Source of the DNA: Desulfosporosinus lacus DSM 15449 | Lineage (GTDB): Bacteria; Bacillota; Desulfitobacteriia; Desulfitobacteriales; Desulfitobacteriaceae | Direction: 5' to 3' | Assembly: GCF_900129935.1 (NCBI RefSeq) | Contig: NZ_FQXJ01000004.1 | Location: 465,402 to 529,401 of the forward strand | DNA length: 64,000 nucleotides | Shown: positions 26,244-35,874 of the stretch, piece after piece | How positions within the stretch are numbered: the stretch's first letter is position 1 | Layout: each line of letters opens with the position of its first letter | Position numbers and translations under genes: made by a program | Notes under the pieces: model-generated | Seen by the model: only the letters and a program-made list of their open reading frames with translations | Databases searched by the model: none | Told to the model about the DNA's origin: nothing

Positions 26244-26264
26244 CTCAATCCTACTATATAATAC

Positions 26265-26660
26265 CTACCTGAGACGCCCAGAAAGCTTTTTCACCCAATA
26301 AACACAAGTGACAACCGCCATGTAAATTGCAAAGGCAACCAAGAAACCCCAAAGACCTTCCACAATATCCTGAAATTCCATATTGCCGCGACCGGTTACC
26401 TTTTGCCCAATCTCAATGGCAAAAACAAAAACCACCAAAACAGTAAAGGTATAGATAAAGGAAATTGCCGTCAGACTATACTTAGCCAAATACTTAAATA
26501 ACTTATGCACCAAGACAAAAAGAAGGATTCCAATAATCCCTATGACCAAAAAATGAAGTTGTTTGTCGTTGAGGCTAAGACCTAAGAACTTCGTCAACCA
26601 AATTAATTTATCGTGGAAGTAGTTTATGATGCCAGTAATCAATTTTAAAGCGGTACTCAA
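26265..26660 (-). CDS. Membrane protein with VanZ-like pattern
   Basis: 131 residues with three or four hydrophobic segments (about 36-56, 66-86, 105-125). Between the last two is EIGQKVTGRGNMEFQDIVEGLWGF; E-x-x-Q ... R ... D-I ... G resembles the VanZ-like family, whose function is poorly known outside teicoplanin resistance. Ends close to the heptamer array. Confidence 0.55.
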   Translation of the reverse strand: MSTALKLITGIINYFHDKLIWLTKFLGLSLNDKQLHFLVIGIIGILLFVLVHKLFKYLAKYSLTAISFIYTFTVLVVFVFAIEIGQKVTGRGNMEFQDIVEGLWGFLVAFAIYMAVVTCVYWVKKLSGRLR

Positions 26661-27069
26661 TATTCTTCTTCCTCCAAGAACTTCTTCACAGCACTGGGCC
26701 CTTCAAGGGCTTATTTTTATTTCCTAATTATATCTATCAATTCCGAGACTCTCACTTCTTCAAGTGGGTTTTCCACATTCTACTTCGGTTACATAGTCTC
26801 CGGTACGATAGTCTCCAGTGGAGACTATCGCCGAAGCCGCAGTCCAGGAATGCCTATCGGCGTAGGATAGACTATCGCCGAACACCTTTCCCAATAGGAA
26901 CACATGGCGCGCGAAGGAGGTACCAATTACTATACTAGAACCTCTTAAATTATATCCACATCATACCATATCCATAACATCTTAATCATCTTTTTCCTCC
27001 TGTCCCTAATATGGTACAATAACTTAGCCCACGCAAAAATACAAAGCATAATAAAGGGGGAAATGGGAC
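26661..27069. repeat. Gap with a composite palindromic repeat and the putP promoter region
   Basis: A repeat copy fills 26733-26890: ATCAATTCCGAGA end, CACTT-AAGTGGG hairpin, CTACTTCGGTTAC, then GATAGTCTCC-GGAGACTATC and ATAGACTATCGCCG. After it, TGGTACAAT at 27012-27020 is an extended -10 element suited to putP; no clear -35. Confidence 0.65.
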
Positions 27070-28533
27070 TTGGAATCATTAATAGCAATTATTATTTACA
27101 TGGCAGGTATGCTGGGTATCGGCTACTACTCCTACAAACGCACCACTGACCTCTCAGATTACATGTTGGGGGGACGAAATCTTGGTCCTGCTGTAACGGC
27201 ATTAAGTGCCGGAGCCTCGGATATGAGCGGTTGGCTCATGTTAGGGCTTCCCGGCGCCATGTTTACCCAGGGAATCAGCGCCGCTTGGATCGTCATTGGT
27301 CTTACACTGGGAGCTTACTGCAATTGGCTGTATGTTGCTCCCCGTCTGCGCGCCTACACAGAGCTTGCTGACAACTCCATCACAATCCCGGCCTACATAG
27401 GTAACCGATTTGAAGACAGTTCCAGAGTCTTGCGGCTTGTCTCAGGCCTTGTCATTATTGTCTTTTTCACCTTCTATGTCTCTTCAGGCCTCGTTTCAGG
27501 GGCAGTTCTATTTCAAAACTCCTTTAATGTAAATTATCATGCCGGACTTTGGGTTATCGGAGGAGTCGTCGTAGCTTATACCTTATTCGGAGGTTTCTTA
27601 GCCGTCAGTATCACCGACTTTGTCCAAGGCCTCATCATGGTCACTACCCTAATAATGGTTCCCCTCGTTACAATTCAGGCTACAGGAGGATTTGAACATT
27701 CCATCAATACTATCCACAGCATCAATCCAGCCTACCTGGACTTCTTCAAAGGCACAACCTTTCTAGGTATTATCTCCCTCTTTGGTTGGGGTTTAGGCTA
27801 TTTTGGACAGCCACACATCATCATTCGTTTCATGGCCATCTCTTCAATTAAAGAGATAGTAAAAGCCCGTCGAATCGGCATGATTTGGATGGTTTTCTCC
27901 GTCGTTGGCGCTATGTTGACCGGATTGCTCGGCATCGCTTACTTTGCCAACAAGGGCATGACACTTGCCGATCCGGAAACCGTCTTCCTCGAGTTAGGTA
28001 AATTGCTCTTTCATCCGATTATTACCGGTTTCCTCTTAGCCGCAATCTTAGCCGCTATTATGAGTACCATCTCTTCCCAACTCCTTGTCACCTCAAGCTC
28101 TTTGACAGAAGATCTATACAGCCTGTTTCGCCGGGAAGCGACGGACAAAGAACTGGTCTTGGTGGGTCGCTTATGCGTTCTCATTGTGGCAGTCGTCGCC
28201 ACACTGATTGCCTATCAGCGCAGTGACACCATTCTCGGCTTAGTGGGTTATGCCTGGGCAGGCTTCGGTTCAGCCTTTGGACCGGTCATTCTCTTAAGCT
28301 TGTATTGGAAAAGGATGAACAAATGGGGTGCTTTAGCCGGAATGATTGCCGGTTCCGCCACAGTAATTATCTGGACCCGCTTCCCCTTCCTTAAAAACAC
28401 CCTTTATGAGCTGGTCCCGGGATTCTTCGCCTGCCTGATTGCCATTGTCGCGGTTAGCTTGCTCACGGCTAAACCATCAGAAAAAATGCAAGCCGAGTTT
28501 GAACAATGCAAACTAAAGATTGATAGAATTTAG
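27070..28533 (+). CDS. putP: Sodium/proline symporter
   Basis: 487 residues, about 13 membrane segments, SSS family. GGRNLGPAVTALSAGASDMS near residue 36 and the GWGLGYFGQPHIIIRF block near 240 are typical of PutP. Imports proline with Na+ as nutrient or osmolyte. TTG start with AGGGGG about nine bases upstream. Single gene with its own promoter and terminator. Confidence 0.92.
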   Translation: MESLIAIIIYMAGMLGIGYYSYKRTTDLSDYMLGGRNLGPAVTALSAGASDMSGWLMLGLPGAMFTQGISAAWIVIGLTLGAYCNWLYVAPRLRAYTELADNSITIPAYIGNRFEDSSRVLRLVSGLVIIVFFTFYVSSGLVSGAVLFQNSFNVNYHAGLWVIGGVVVAYTLFGGFLAVSITDFVQGLIMVTTLIMVPLVTIQATGGFEHSINTIHSINPAYLDFFKGTTFLGIISLFGWGLGYFGQPHIIIRFMAISSIKEIVKARRIGMIWMVFSVVGAMLTGLLGIAYFANKGMTLADPETVFLELGKLLFHPIITGFLLAAILAAIMSTISSQLLVTSSSLTEDLYSLFRREATDKELVLVGRLCVLIVAVVATLIAYQRSDTILGLVGYAWAGFGSAFGPVILLSLYWKRMNKWGALAGMIAGSATVIIWTRFPFLKNTLYELVPGFFACLIAIVAVSLLTAKPSEKMQAEFEQCKLKIDRI

Positions 28534-28564
28534 GACTATCCATGAGAAGTGAACAGTTAAGAAA

Positions 28565-28615
28565 AAGAGGGACGGCTCTTTGCTCCATTTACGGAACAAA
28601 GAACCGTCCTCTTTT
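28565..28615 (+). terminator. Terminator after putP
   Basis: AAGAGG-ACGG ... CCGT-CCTCTT stem with internal CTTTG/CAAAG, followed by TTTTAT. Confidence 0.75.
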
Positions 28616-28677
28616 ATCTCTTTTATCTCTCTTGTCTTTTTGTCACTTTTGCCTAAGAACGCCCCCTTGTCCCTAAC

Positions 28678-29850
28678 CTACTCCGAATACTTTACTCTAT
28701 AACGTATCCTGCTCCCATATTTCTGGGAAACTAGCAACCCTTTGCTTTCGAGCTTGAGGACAAACGCTCTGATAGTTGCATAAGCGGAGTTTTTATAATC
28801 CTTTTCCAACTGCTTGGTTGAAAATTCATTAGTCCCGTAGGCAGACAGTACATAATGAAATAAATCCTTCTCCTTAGCAGTAATTTCACCTGTTTTAAGC
28901 AGTATATTGAATTCTTCGATTACCTTTGTGGGCTCCTCTCTTTTCTGAAACTTAGTAAAAACATTACTTATAAAGAAGCTCACAAAGGGCGTCGCATCTA
29001 CGGTTTTGGACAGCTTTGAATTAGCCGAAATCAGAGTGAAGGCCTTATAATACAAACTCTTACTTTCGTTGATATAGGACGAAAACGGAATAAACAAGGA
29101 AGAGGTATAGCCTTTTTGTACCAGATACCATAGTTGCAGCAATCGTGACATTCTTCCATTGCCGTCAAAATAGGGGTGCAGATAGGCAAAATAGTAATGA
29201 ATTATAATTGATTTCAAAATATGATCTAAGCTATCATCGCACTGGATATACTCGATCATATTCCCAATGTACTTTGGAAGTTGCTGATGATCCAGCCCCT
29301 GATGCTCGATCTTTTGCCCAACCACATACACTGCTTCGTGACGATATTTCCTATCCAACATCAATCTATCCTTGTCGTCTAAAAAATCCCCCACCGCAAG
29401 TCTGTACAGTTGATATAGATTTTCCTCTGTAATTTTATTCGAAGGATCCGCAATGAAATCTAAGCCCCGCTTAATACCATAAACTTTGTTATCATTACTT
29501 GTTTCAGGCGCTGCGCCATTTAAAATCCTCCTTACGCTCTCCCTTGAAGATACAATCTGCTCAATGGAAAGAGTGGAAATAATCTCATCCTCCATTGCCT
29601 GTATACTGTACTTTTCACCTGAATAAGAGGCTGAGAGGGTTTTTGTCATCTGTATCGTCATGTTGATTTTGGAAGGAAGCAACACAATGGAATTACCCTT
29701 AAAATCCTGCAAAGGGAGCTTATGATAAAAACTCCCATTAAGGGTATCTAAATATCCCACCAGATTATCCTCTCCAAATTTATACTTAAGCTTAGTAAAA
29801 TCCAGTGCATTCTTATCGTTGAACATCTCTGTAAAGGTTTTTAATTCCAT
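28678..29850 (-). CDS. Fic family AMP-transferase-like protein
   Basis: 390 residues. The Fic core motif HPYFDGNGRMSR (His about residue 222) is complete, so AMPylation or similar nucleotidylation of a target is expected. Upstream in the protein, TLSIEQI matches the inhibitory (S/T)xxxE(G/N) helix only partly (Q in place of G/N). The C-terminus is a winged-helix DNA-binding domain (about 335-390), as in many stand-alone bacterial Fic proteins. ATG 29850 with GGAGG five bases upstream. Confidence 0.88.
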   Translation of the reverse strand: MELKTFTEMFNDKNALDFTKLKYKFGEDNLVGYLDTLNGSFYHKLPLQDFKGNSIVLLPSKINMTIQMTKTLSASYSGEKYSIQAMEDEIISTLSIEQIVSSRESVRRILNGAAPETSNDNKVYGIKRGLDFIADPSNKITEENLYQLYRLAVGDFLDDKDRLMLDRKYRHEAVYVVGQKIEHQGLDHQQLPKYIGNMIEYIQCDDSLDHILKSIIIHYYFAYLHPYFDGNGRMSRLLQLWYLVQKGYTSSLFIPFSSYINESKSLYYKAFTLISANSKLSKTVDATPFVSFFISNVFTKFQKREEPTKVIEEFNILLKTGEITAKEKDLFHYVLSAYGTNEFSTKQLEKDYKNSAYATIRAFVLKLESKGLLVSQKYGSRIRYRVKYSE

Positions 29851-29987
29851 ATCGCCCTCCAGATAGTGATATAATTTAGTATCAATAACTATCAATTACA
29901 GTATATCACAAAATTTTAAGTATAAACCCTATCCTCCAGTATTCTATGTCCATTAACACTTCACACATGTCCTACTTATCCCCACTA

Positions 29988-30042
29988 AAAGACAAGAAAA
30001 CGCCCCCACTATCACTAGAGGGAGCGTTCTCATTGTCTTTTC
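29988..30042. terminator. Bidirectional terminator hairpin
   Basis: AAAGACAA-ACGCCCC ... GGGAGCGT-TTGTCTTT with T-run on the + strand and A-run on the other side. Confidence 0.7.
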
Positions 30043-30053
30043 CTATCTTGTGG

Positions 30054-30106
30054 CTATCTATCTATCTATCTATCTATTTATCAATCTATCCATCTATTTA
30101 TTTATC
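30054..30106. repeat. (CTAT)n microsatellite
   Basis: About 13 tetranucleotide units, CTAT with some TTAT/CAAT variants, just downstream of the secreted-protein gene. Confidence 0.85.
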
Positions 30107-30107
30107 G

Positions 30108-31058
30108 CTACTTCTTTCCAAAGACCACTTCTAACTTATTAATCTCACCCTTCGGTTGATCTCCTTTGATCACAAGTTCCGCTTCTACCACAAAGTTCCC
30201 GTGAGAGTTCTGAATATCCCCCTCTAGATTCCACTTCGGCCAGTCAGAATCTCCGATGAGAACTGTATCAGGAATCGCCTTCCCATTAACCTTGATATTC
30301 TCGAGCTTTACCACCGAATCAGACTCCCGATTCAAGAGCATAAACTGAATCGCATCGAAATCCGCATCCTTTGTAGTACTATACTCTGCCCGGTACTCAT
30401 ATTCAGCATTCAGCTCAACCCAAACCTGGCCGTCCTCTGCATCATAGCCGAAGCGCACTTTATTGCGCTCTTCCCACTCCCCGAGAGGCTTTTCATCATC
30501 CGTCGTCGTGCCGCGGTAGAAATCGATTTGAGTACGATTAGTCGTGCCCAGCTTTTCTTGAGCATTGGTTAAATAGACTTCGGCACCACTGGCTAAGTTA
30601 TTGAAATTTAATAACCTAAGAGCCCCATAGGTTGTGTCTAGATCCCGACCGGTAGTATTGAGATTAATCGAATCTGTATCGTCATCGTCTTCGTCCACTA
30701 CTTCTAGGCCCTCAATGGAATAATTGAGTCGTTTAACAATATTTCCGCCACGGTTAATTACATTAATTATCACGGAATCTCCGTTGGCTAAACTTCCATT
30801 GTCTTCCTCACCAGCAATTTCATAATCAAAGACCGGGTTATTATCAATGATTTTGATGACTTCTCCTTCTCCATCATCCCCTTGCAGCTGAACCTCGAAC
30901 CGACTCCATTTAGCCTTCATATAGGAATTGTGATAGCTTTTGTCATTCCCATGGCCCTTAATCTTGAAGTCCTCCACTCCTTTAGCCTGGACTGCCGCCG
31001 GAAGAGCCAAGAATGTAACTAAGGCAATAGGTACTAATTTTCCAATAATCTTTTTCAA
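30108..31058 (-). CDS. Secreted protein of unknown function
   Basis: 316 residues. Signal peptide MKKIIGKLVPIALVTFLALP with cleavage near AVQAKG. The mature part is acidic and beta-rich (VIINVINRGGNIVKRLNYS, an acidic DEDDDDTDS stretch near 130, then VYLTNAQEKLG). It has no anchor or catalytic motif. Possibly a surface or matrix protein. ORF is complete, with a terminator/microsatellite after it. Confidence 0.65.
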   Translation of the reverse strand: MKKIIGKLVPIALVTFLALPAAVQAKGVEDFKIKGHGNDKSYHNSYMKAKWSRFEVQLQGDDGEGEVIKIIDNNPVFDYEIAGEEDNGSLANGDSVIINVINRGGNIVKRLNYSIEGLEVVDEDDDDTDSINLNTTGRDLDTTYGALRLLNFNNLASGAEVYLTNAQEKLGTTNRTQIDFYRGTTTDDEKPLGEWEERNKVRFGYDAEDGQVWVELNAEYEYRAEYSTTKDADFDAIQFMLLNRESDSVVKLENIKVNGKAIPDTVLIGDSDWPKWNLEGDIQNSHGNFVVEAELVIKGDQPKGEINKLEVVFGKK

Positions 31059-31208
31059 CTGTTCTACCTCCCCATAAATATCATGCGAGGCCTTAATTTA
31101 GACGAACCAAATATTGCCTCTCATTAAGTAATTCGCAGGTCAGGAAGTATTTAGGGGGGTTCTCGGGAATTTTTTTACCTTTATTATCCAACAAATTACG
31201 ACAAAAGA

Positions 31209-31251
31209 CCCCCGGGTTCAGGATCTAATAATACTGATCCGAAGCCGGGGG
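31209..31251 (-). terminator. Terminator after the DUF5667 protein gene
   Basis: CCCCCGG-TTC-GATC / GATC-GAA-CCGGGGG hairpin; minus-strand reading continues TCTTTTGT. Confidence 0.75.
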
Positions 31252-31270
31252 TGAGTTTTATGGAGTTGGT

Positions 31271-32596
31271 CTATCTTTCCTTACTCCCTGATTTGTCTCC
31301 TTTATCTCGTTCTTTGGGAGCCTTCGCTTGAGTTTTCTCTCCCTCCGGCTTCTTAGATGCGTTATCCAAACTCGCATCTTTTTCTTTTGACCCACTCTCT
31401 TGTTCTGCCTTAAGCTTAGCTTCTTGCTGAGCTTTCTGCTCTATCACTTTTTGTTCCTGAGCTTTCGCTTCATCTTTAGATTTCTCTTCAGATTTGGCTT
31501 TCTCTTCAGGTGATTCTTTCAGCTCTTCTTTAGGCAAACTTTCACTTTCGCCTTTTAATTCTAGTGTTTGCCCCTGCTGCTTGGCCGACTTAAGTTCTGC
31601 TTTAGCTTCTGATTTTACTTTCAATACTTTACTTTTCTCTGCATCAGCATCCGGTAAAGCACTCGTCGTTAAAGCCATAGTATTAAGGGTTTCACCCGAG
31701 GCAACCGCAACTCCATCCAATTCCTCTGACTGATCATCCTCCCCTTCAAGAGTTTGATCGAGGTTTTCTAAAGCCGCTTGATCTTCCTCGCTTAATTCAC
31801 TGTCCTCTAACCCTTTGGTCGCTTTCCTTAATTCTTTAGCGACCATTAGTTGATCCTTTTTATCCATTTTGGTGATGCTCTTTTCCATTGAACGAACAAC
31901 GTTGAGGGCTACCTTTTGAGCAGCTTGGGGAGGAAGCTTTTCTAAGAGCCCGCCCAAGGTCTGAATATTATTGGCATGAGTTTTACTGAGCGCAGTCTCA
32001 AGTTTTACTGTCGTCTCGGAATCTGTTTCTGTAAGCAAGGCCAGAAAAGCCTGTGCTTCAGCAATCTTTTCCGTATATGCAGTGATCGCACCTTCGGCTT
32101 CCTCAGTATCTCCCTGCTCAATCAATGCCCCAGCTTCTGCAATTCTCTCTAGGGCTTGGTCCTCTAGGAGCTCTGTTTTCTTTACCGGATCAAATGTGAG
32201 AGCTACTTGAAGTTTCTCGATCAGTGTCGTTAACCAATAAACAGGAGAATCCGGAAGTGTACCAGGTGAAACAACCTCTCCGTTTTCATCAAGAATCGGA
32301 GGAAGATCCTCCTCAGCATTTTCCGAGCCGTCAGGCACCTCACCGGCGTCAGTTTCCGCGGTATCCTCAGGTTCAGTGTTACTTTCAGTCTCTTCAGTTA
32401 CTTCAGGATCAGTGGTCGCTTCAGTATCCGATGCAGGTTCACTTACCTCATTCTCTGCGACGGGGGCAGTTTCCAAATTTGCAACGGGTGCATTCAAGTC
32501 CCCATCCGTCTCAGCTAGAGCTAGCGAGGCAGTAAGGGGCATGACACAGAGAGCTAGGGTTAACGCTAAGGCAAGTTTTTTCTTTAGTATATTCAT
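31271..32596 (-). CDS. Secreted DUF5667-domain protein with long charged tail
   Basis: About 441 residues. Signal peptide ending ASLALA. Residues ~30-110 are very acidic and Thr/Glu-rich. A DUF5667 domain follows (PDSPVYWLTTLIEKLQVALT near 120). The last ~130 residues are Lys/Glu/Gln-rich and low in complexity (KAKSEEKSKDEAKAQEQK), likely extended helix. Such proteins occur in spore-formers and clostridia; function unknown. ATG 32596 chosen for AAGGAG eight bases upstream. Confidence 0.75.
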   Translation of the reverse strand: MNILKKKLALALTLALCVMPLTASLALAETDGDLNAPVANLETAPVAENEVSEPASDTEATTDPEVTEETESNTEPEDTAETDAGEVPDGSENAEEDLPPILDENGEVVSPGTLPDSPVYWLTTLIEKLQVALTFDPVKKTELLEDQALERIAEAGALIEQGDTEEAEGAITAYTEKIAEAQAFLALLTETDSETTVKLETALSKTHANNIQTLGGLLEKLPPQAAQKVALNVVRSMEKSITKMDKKDQLMVAKELRKATKGLEDSELSEEDQAALENLDQTLEGEDDQSEELDGVAVASGETLNTMALTTSALPDADAEKSKVLKVKSEAKAELKSAKQQGQTLELKGESESLPKEELKESPEEKAKSEEKSKDEAKAQEQKVIEQKAQQEAKLKAEQESGSKEKDASLDNASKKPEGEKTQAKAPKERDKGDKSGSKER

Positions 32597-32824
32597 CCAA
32601 TTCACTCCTTCTTAAGGCCCATTAAGAAATCCATCTTATTTTCGCATTATACTCTCCGCCAAATGCTCCAACAAGCCTATTTCCTAAGGTCAGGACGAAT
32701 GGACTAGAAAATCAGTACTTTAAACCCACCACATTATCCCTTAAATTCTCATTTCAGAAATATAACCCCAGATAACTCAACCCAAACCTTCTATCCTCAG
32801 AATGACATTGTTAGCGCTCTGTTT

Positions 32825-33637
32825 TCAACATCGACCTTTACTAAAAGCTGCTTTTAGCCGCTTCCAAAACCTTTGTTTTCTCTTCTTAACCGGCTCAATA
32901 AGAACACACTCTCCGCTGTACTGCATCCCCTGCCCCCTAAGGATATTTTGGGGATTAGTCACCGTCAGTTCCCGGAACCTGCTCTCGCCAACCAGTTCCC
33001 TGACACTCCGAAGTGTCTCCGGATAAGTTGACTCTCTTCGGGACACACGGTGTGCATCAGACCCTATAAAGTGAATTAAATTACTATCGAGCAGCATTTC
33101 AGCTAAACCCTTGGACTGAGGGCCGTAACGCCCATCCAGGCTCCTTAAGTTCAGCTGAAAGAAAATCCCCTTTCTGGCCCACTCCAGCAAACGCTCCGGA
33201 GCCTCAACTAACTTTCTGTTACGTTCCGGATGGGCAAGAACCGGTGTCAGCCCATTAACTTGTAATTCAAAAAACACCTGGTCCGTATATTGAGGAATTT
33301 CGAGCATTGGAAGCTCTACCAGAATATACTTACCCGTGTTTCCTAAGGTCATCAGTTTCCCGTCACATGCCCACTTCCCCATCTCCGGGAAGATATAGTT
33401 CTCAGAACCCGGCAGGATCTCAATCTGAATTCCGGCTTCCGCAACCCGCGTGCGCACCTGTTCTGTATAAGCCAGAATGTCTGCCGGGGACAAAAAATTG
33501 TCTTCCAAGACATGGGGGGTGGCAATCAGAGTCTTAAAACCCGACTGTTGCAACTGCCTAACTATTCCCAGAGTTTCTTCCATGGTTTTGGCCCCGTCAT
33601 CAAGCCCGGGCAGGATGTGGCTATGGATATCTATCAT
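32825..33637 (-). CDS. CpsB/YwqE-type tyrosine phosphatase (PHP domain)
   Basis: 270 residues. Metal-binding PHP motifs are visible: DIHSHILPGLDDG at the start, ATPH near 43, LAHPERN near 137 and SDAHR near 196. These Mn-dependent phosphatases remove phosphate from BY-kinases that control capsule or exopolysaccharide synthesis. No kinase or polysaccharide genes are adjacent. Ends in a basic tail (KKRKQRFWKRLKAAF), which might bind membrane. Confidence 0.9.
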   Translation of the reverse strand: MIDIHSHILPGLDDGAKTMEETLGIVRQLQQSGFKTLIATPHVLEDNFLSPADILAYTEQVRTRVAEAGIQIEILPGSENYIFPEMGKWACDGKLMTLGNTGKYILVELPMLEIPQYTDQVFFELQVNGLTPVLAHPERNRKLVEAPERLLEWARKGIFFQLNLRSLDGRYGPQSKGLAEMLLDSNLIHFIGSDAHRVSRRESTYPETLRSVRELVGESRFRELTVTNPQNILRGQGMQYSGECVLIEPVKKRKQRFWKRLKAAFSKGRC

Positions 33638-34090
33638 CTAAACTCTCCCTAATATGGTTATATACCCTAGTGAACCTTGATTTGTTTCAGGTCTCAAAAC
33701 AGAAACAGAAACAGAAACAGAAACATTAACCTTACCTGAAAATATCCAAGATTATTCTACCACATACGAAAATCATTCGCTTGTTAAAAGTAATACCCCT
33801 GCTTGCCTGCCCTCAATTATTCTCAATTTGAAAACAACTCTCTACAATTATGAATACAGGATTCATGGCAAAAACCTATTCCCCATTCTCTAAAGAAGTG
33901 CTACTATAGAGTCAAATCATTAATCCTGTTTAAACGTGTTGAGGTCAAAGATGCCCTCAGGGAAACCTGAGGGCACTTTCTGTTTAAATGGTTAATGGCT
34001 AGGCAATGGCGCCTATGGGTAGAAGTACTGCTACCCGTAGGCGCTTTTTGTTTAACATAAAAATACACGACTTGAAAGGAGAAAAGAAAA
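33638..34090. other. amt upstream region with ACAGAA hexamers and structured leader
   Basis: About 450 bases without a gene. ACAGAA/CAGAAA repeats at about 33698-33725 (five units). From about 33927 to 34049 the sequence folds into the leader described separately. Confidence 0.55.
33925..34049 (+). promoter_or_regulatory. Structured amt leader with intrinsic terminator (possible attenuator)
   Basis: An outer helix pairs CATTAAT..TTTAAAC (33927 region) with GTTTAAA..GTTAATG (ending about 34000). Inside it is GCCCTCAGG-GAAA-CCTGAGGGC, a GNRA-capped stem. It is followed by GCGCCTA-GGGTAG ... CTACCC-TAGGCGC and TTTTT (34008-34049), a terminator, 40 bases before the amt start. This layout suggests regulated read-through, by a ligand or an antiterminator such as an ANTAR protein; no known class recognised. 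Confidence 0.6.
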
Positions 34091-35434
34091 ATGAAAACAA
34101 AATCTGTAAACAAAGGAATTATCCTCACTATCATGACCGCTTTACTCCTGGCGATCCCAGGGGTTGCCTTAGGAGCCGACCCTACCGTTGAAAGCAACGC
34201 CATCGCTATCGATACTATCTGGACTCTAATTGCCGGATTTCTCGTCTTTTTCATGCAAGCCGGATTCGCCATGGTCGAAGCAGGATTTACACGGGCCAAG
34301 AACGCAGGCAATATTATCATGAAGAACTTAATGGACTTTTCCATTGGCTCAATAATTTACTGGCTATTTGGATTTGCCATCATGTTTGGAATAGACAAAG
34401 CAGGACTTTTCGGCACAACCGGCTTCGGTATGTCCGATACCTTTGAGCACTTGGGATTATCGATCCCTCTTCCCGCCTTCCTCCTCTTCCAAACTGTCTT
34501 TGCAGCAACGGCAGCCACCATCGTTTCAGGGGCAATGGCCGAACGCACTAAATTCATCTCTTATATGATTTACAGCTTTGTCATCAGCGCCATCATCTAC
34601 CCTGTGGTTGGACACTGGATCTGGGGCGGAGGCTGGTTGATGGAACGGGGCATGATAGACTTTGCAGGATCGACAGTCGTTCACTCCGTGGGCGGTTGGG
34701 CCGCTTTGATCGGTGCCCTTCTCATCGGACCGCGGGTTGGCAAATACACCAAAGACGGTAAATCCCATGCCATTCCGGGACACAATATCACCCTGGGCGC
34801 TCTCGGCGTATTTATCCTCTGGTTTGGTTGGTTTGGCTTTAACCCGGGAAGTACCCTCTCCGGAACAAACCCAGATATCGGTAAAATTGCCTTGAACACA
34901 AACCTGGCAGCTGCCGCAGGTGCAGCAATGACGATGATCTTCACCTGGCTTAAGTATAAGAAACCCGATGTTTCCTTAACTTTAAACGGAGCTTTAGCCG
35001 GCTTAGTAGCCATCACAGCAGGATGTTTAGCGGTAGATCCCCTTGGAGCAGCCGTCATCGGAGCCTTGGCAGGAATCTTAATTGTTCTTTCCGTTGAATT
35101 TATCGACCAAGTCCTTAAGATTGACGATCCCGTCGGAGCTATTTCCGTCCATGGAGTCTGTGGTTGTTTTGGGACAATTATGGTCGGAGCCTTTGCCGTG
35201 GACGGAGGCCTCTTATATGGAGGAGGCAGTGCCTTATTAATCACTCAACTTATTGGTGTAGCCTCAGTTTTCGCTTGGACAGCAGTCACTTCTCTGATTC
35301 TTTTCGGCATCATTAAAGCAACCCTTGGCTTACGCGTCAGCGAAGAAGAGGAAGTCATGGGCTTAGATATCGGCGAACACGGTATGGAAGCCTACTCAGG
35401 CTTTGAAATGAAGGCACCTTCTGTAAATCTTTAA
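34091..35434 (+). CDS. amt: Ammonium transporter
   Basis: 447 residues, about 11 membrane segments after a cleavable-looking N-terminal segment (ends near LGADP). Conserved blocks: DTIWTLIAGFLVFFMQAGFA, the HSVGGWAALIGALLIGPR and HGVCGCFGTI segments that include the twin-histidine pore residues. AAAGGAG before ATG. Followed after 21 bases by glnB, its PII regulator. Expected to be expressed under nitrogen limitation, through the leader upstream. Confidence 0.95.
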   Translation: MKTKSVNKGIILTIMTALLLAIPGVALGADPTVESNAIAIDTIWTLIAGFLVFFMQAGFAMVEAGFTRAKNAGNIIMKNLMDFSIGSIIYWLFGFAIMFGIDKAGLFGTTGFGMSDTFEHLGLSIPLPAFLLFQTVFAATAATIVSGAMAERTKFISYMIYSFVISAIIYPVVGHWIWGGGWLMERGMIDFAGSTVVHSVGGWAALIGALLIGPRVGKYTKDGKSHAIPGHNITLGALGVFILWFGWFGFNPGSTLSGTNPDIGKIALNTNLAAAAGAAMTMIFTWLKYKKPDVSLTLNGALAGLVAITAGCLAVDPLGAAVIGALAGILIVLSVEFIDQVLKIDDPVGAISVHGVCGCFGTIMVGAFAVDGGLLYGGGSALLITQLIGVASVFAWTAVTSLILFGIIKATLGLRVSEEEEVMGLDIGEHGMEAYSGFEMKAPSVNL

Positions 35435-35455
35435 TGCTTACGCAGGGATTCAATC

Positions 35456-35791
35456 ATGAAAAGAATTGAATGTATCGTCTATCCCTCAAAATTAAAAGCT
35501 ATTCGAGATTCAATCGGACAATTTGGATTTAAAGGGATGACTCTAACCAACGCCTTAGGGTGTGGGTTACAAAAAGGAAGAACCGAGATCTACCGAGGAT
35601 ACACAATCACGAATAACTTCTTTATCAAAACAAAGATTGAGCTAGTCGTGAGGAATGAATTTGTCGATTATGTCGTTGACCTAATAATCAAAGCAGCACA
35701 AACCGGAGAAATCGGCGATGGTATGATTTTTGTTTCCGATATAGAGAGTGCTGTCAGAATTCGCTCCGGTGACTGCGGAAATGTACAATGA
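35456..35791 (+). CDS. Nitrogen regulatory PII protein
   Basis: 111 residues, PII fold: MKRIECIVYPSKL at the start, T-loop region GRTEIYRGYTITNNF, and GEIGDGMIFVSDIESAVRIRSGD at the end. Binds ATP/ADP and 2-oxoglutarate and plugs Amt when nitrogen is ample. Uridylylation tyrosine of the T-loop is not clearly conserved (YRGYTI). Directly downstream of amt, so likely GlnK-like. Confidence 0.93.
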   Translation: MKRIECIVYPSKLKAIRDSIGQFGFKGMTLTNALGCGLQKGRTEIYRGYTITNNFFIKTKIELVVRNEFVDYVVDLIIKAAQTGEIGDGMIFVSDIESAVRIRSGDCGNVQ

Positions 35792-35792
35792 A

Positions 35793-35849
35793 AAAGAGTA
35801 GGGGATGTAACAAACTTGAAAACAAGTTCAGTTACATCCCCTACTCTTT
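35793..35849. terminator. Bidirectional terminator between glnB and cheV
   Basis: 19-base stem AAAGAGTAGGGGATGTAAC and its complement, with inner ACTTG/CAAGT. Confidence 0.85.
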
Positions 35850-35874
35850 ACTTCTTTGCCAAGAGACTTAAAGC

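Noticed and set aside
29946..30134. 62-codon + strand frame ending in IYLSIYLSIY repeats
   Set aside because: It reads a terminator hairpin and a CTAT microsatellite; no ribosome site.
34681..35244. 187-codon minus-strand frame inside amt
   Set aside because: Antisense of a well-supported ammonium transporter; Pro/Lys-rich shadow product.
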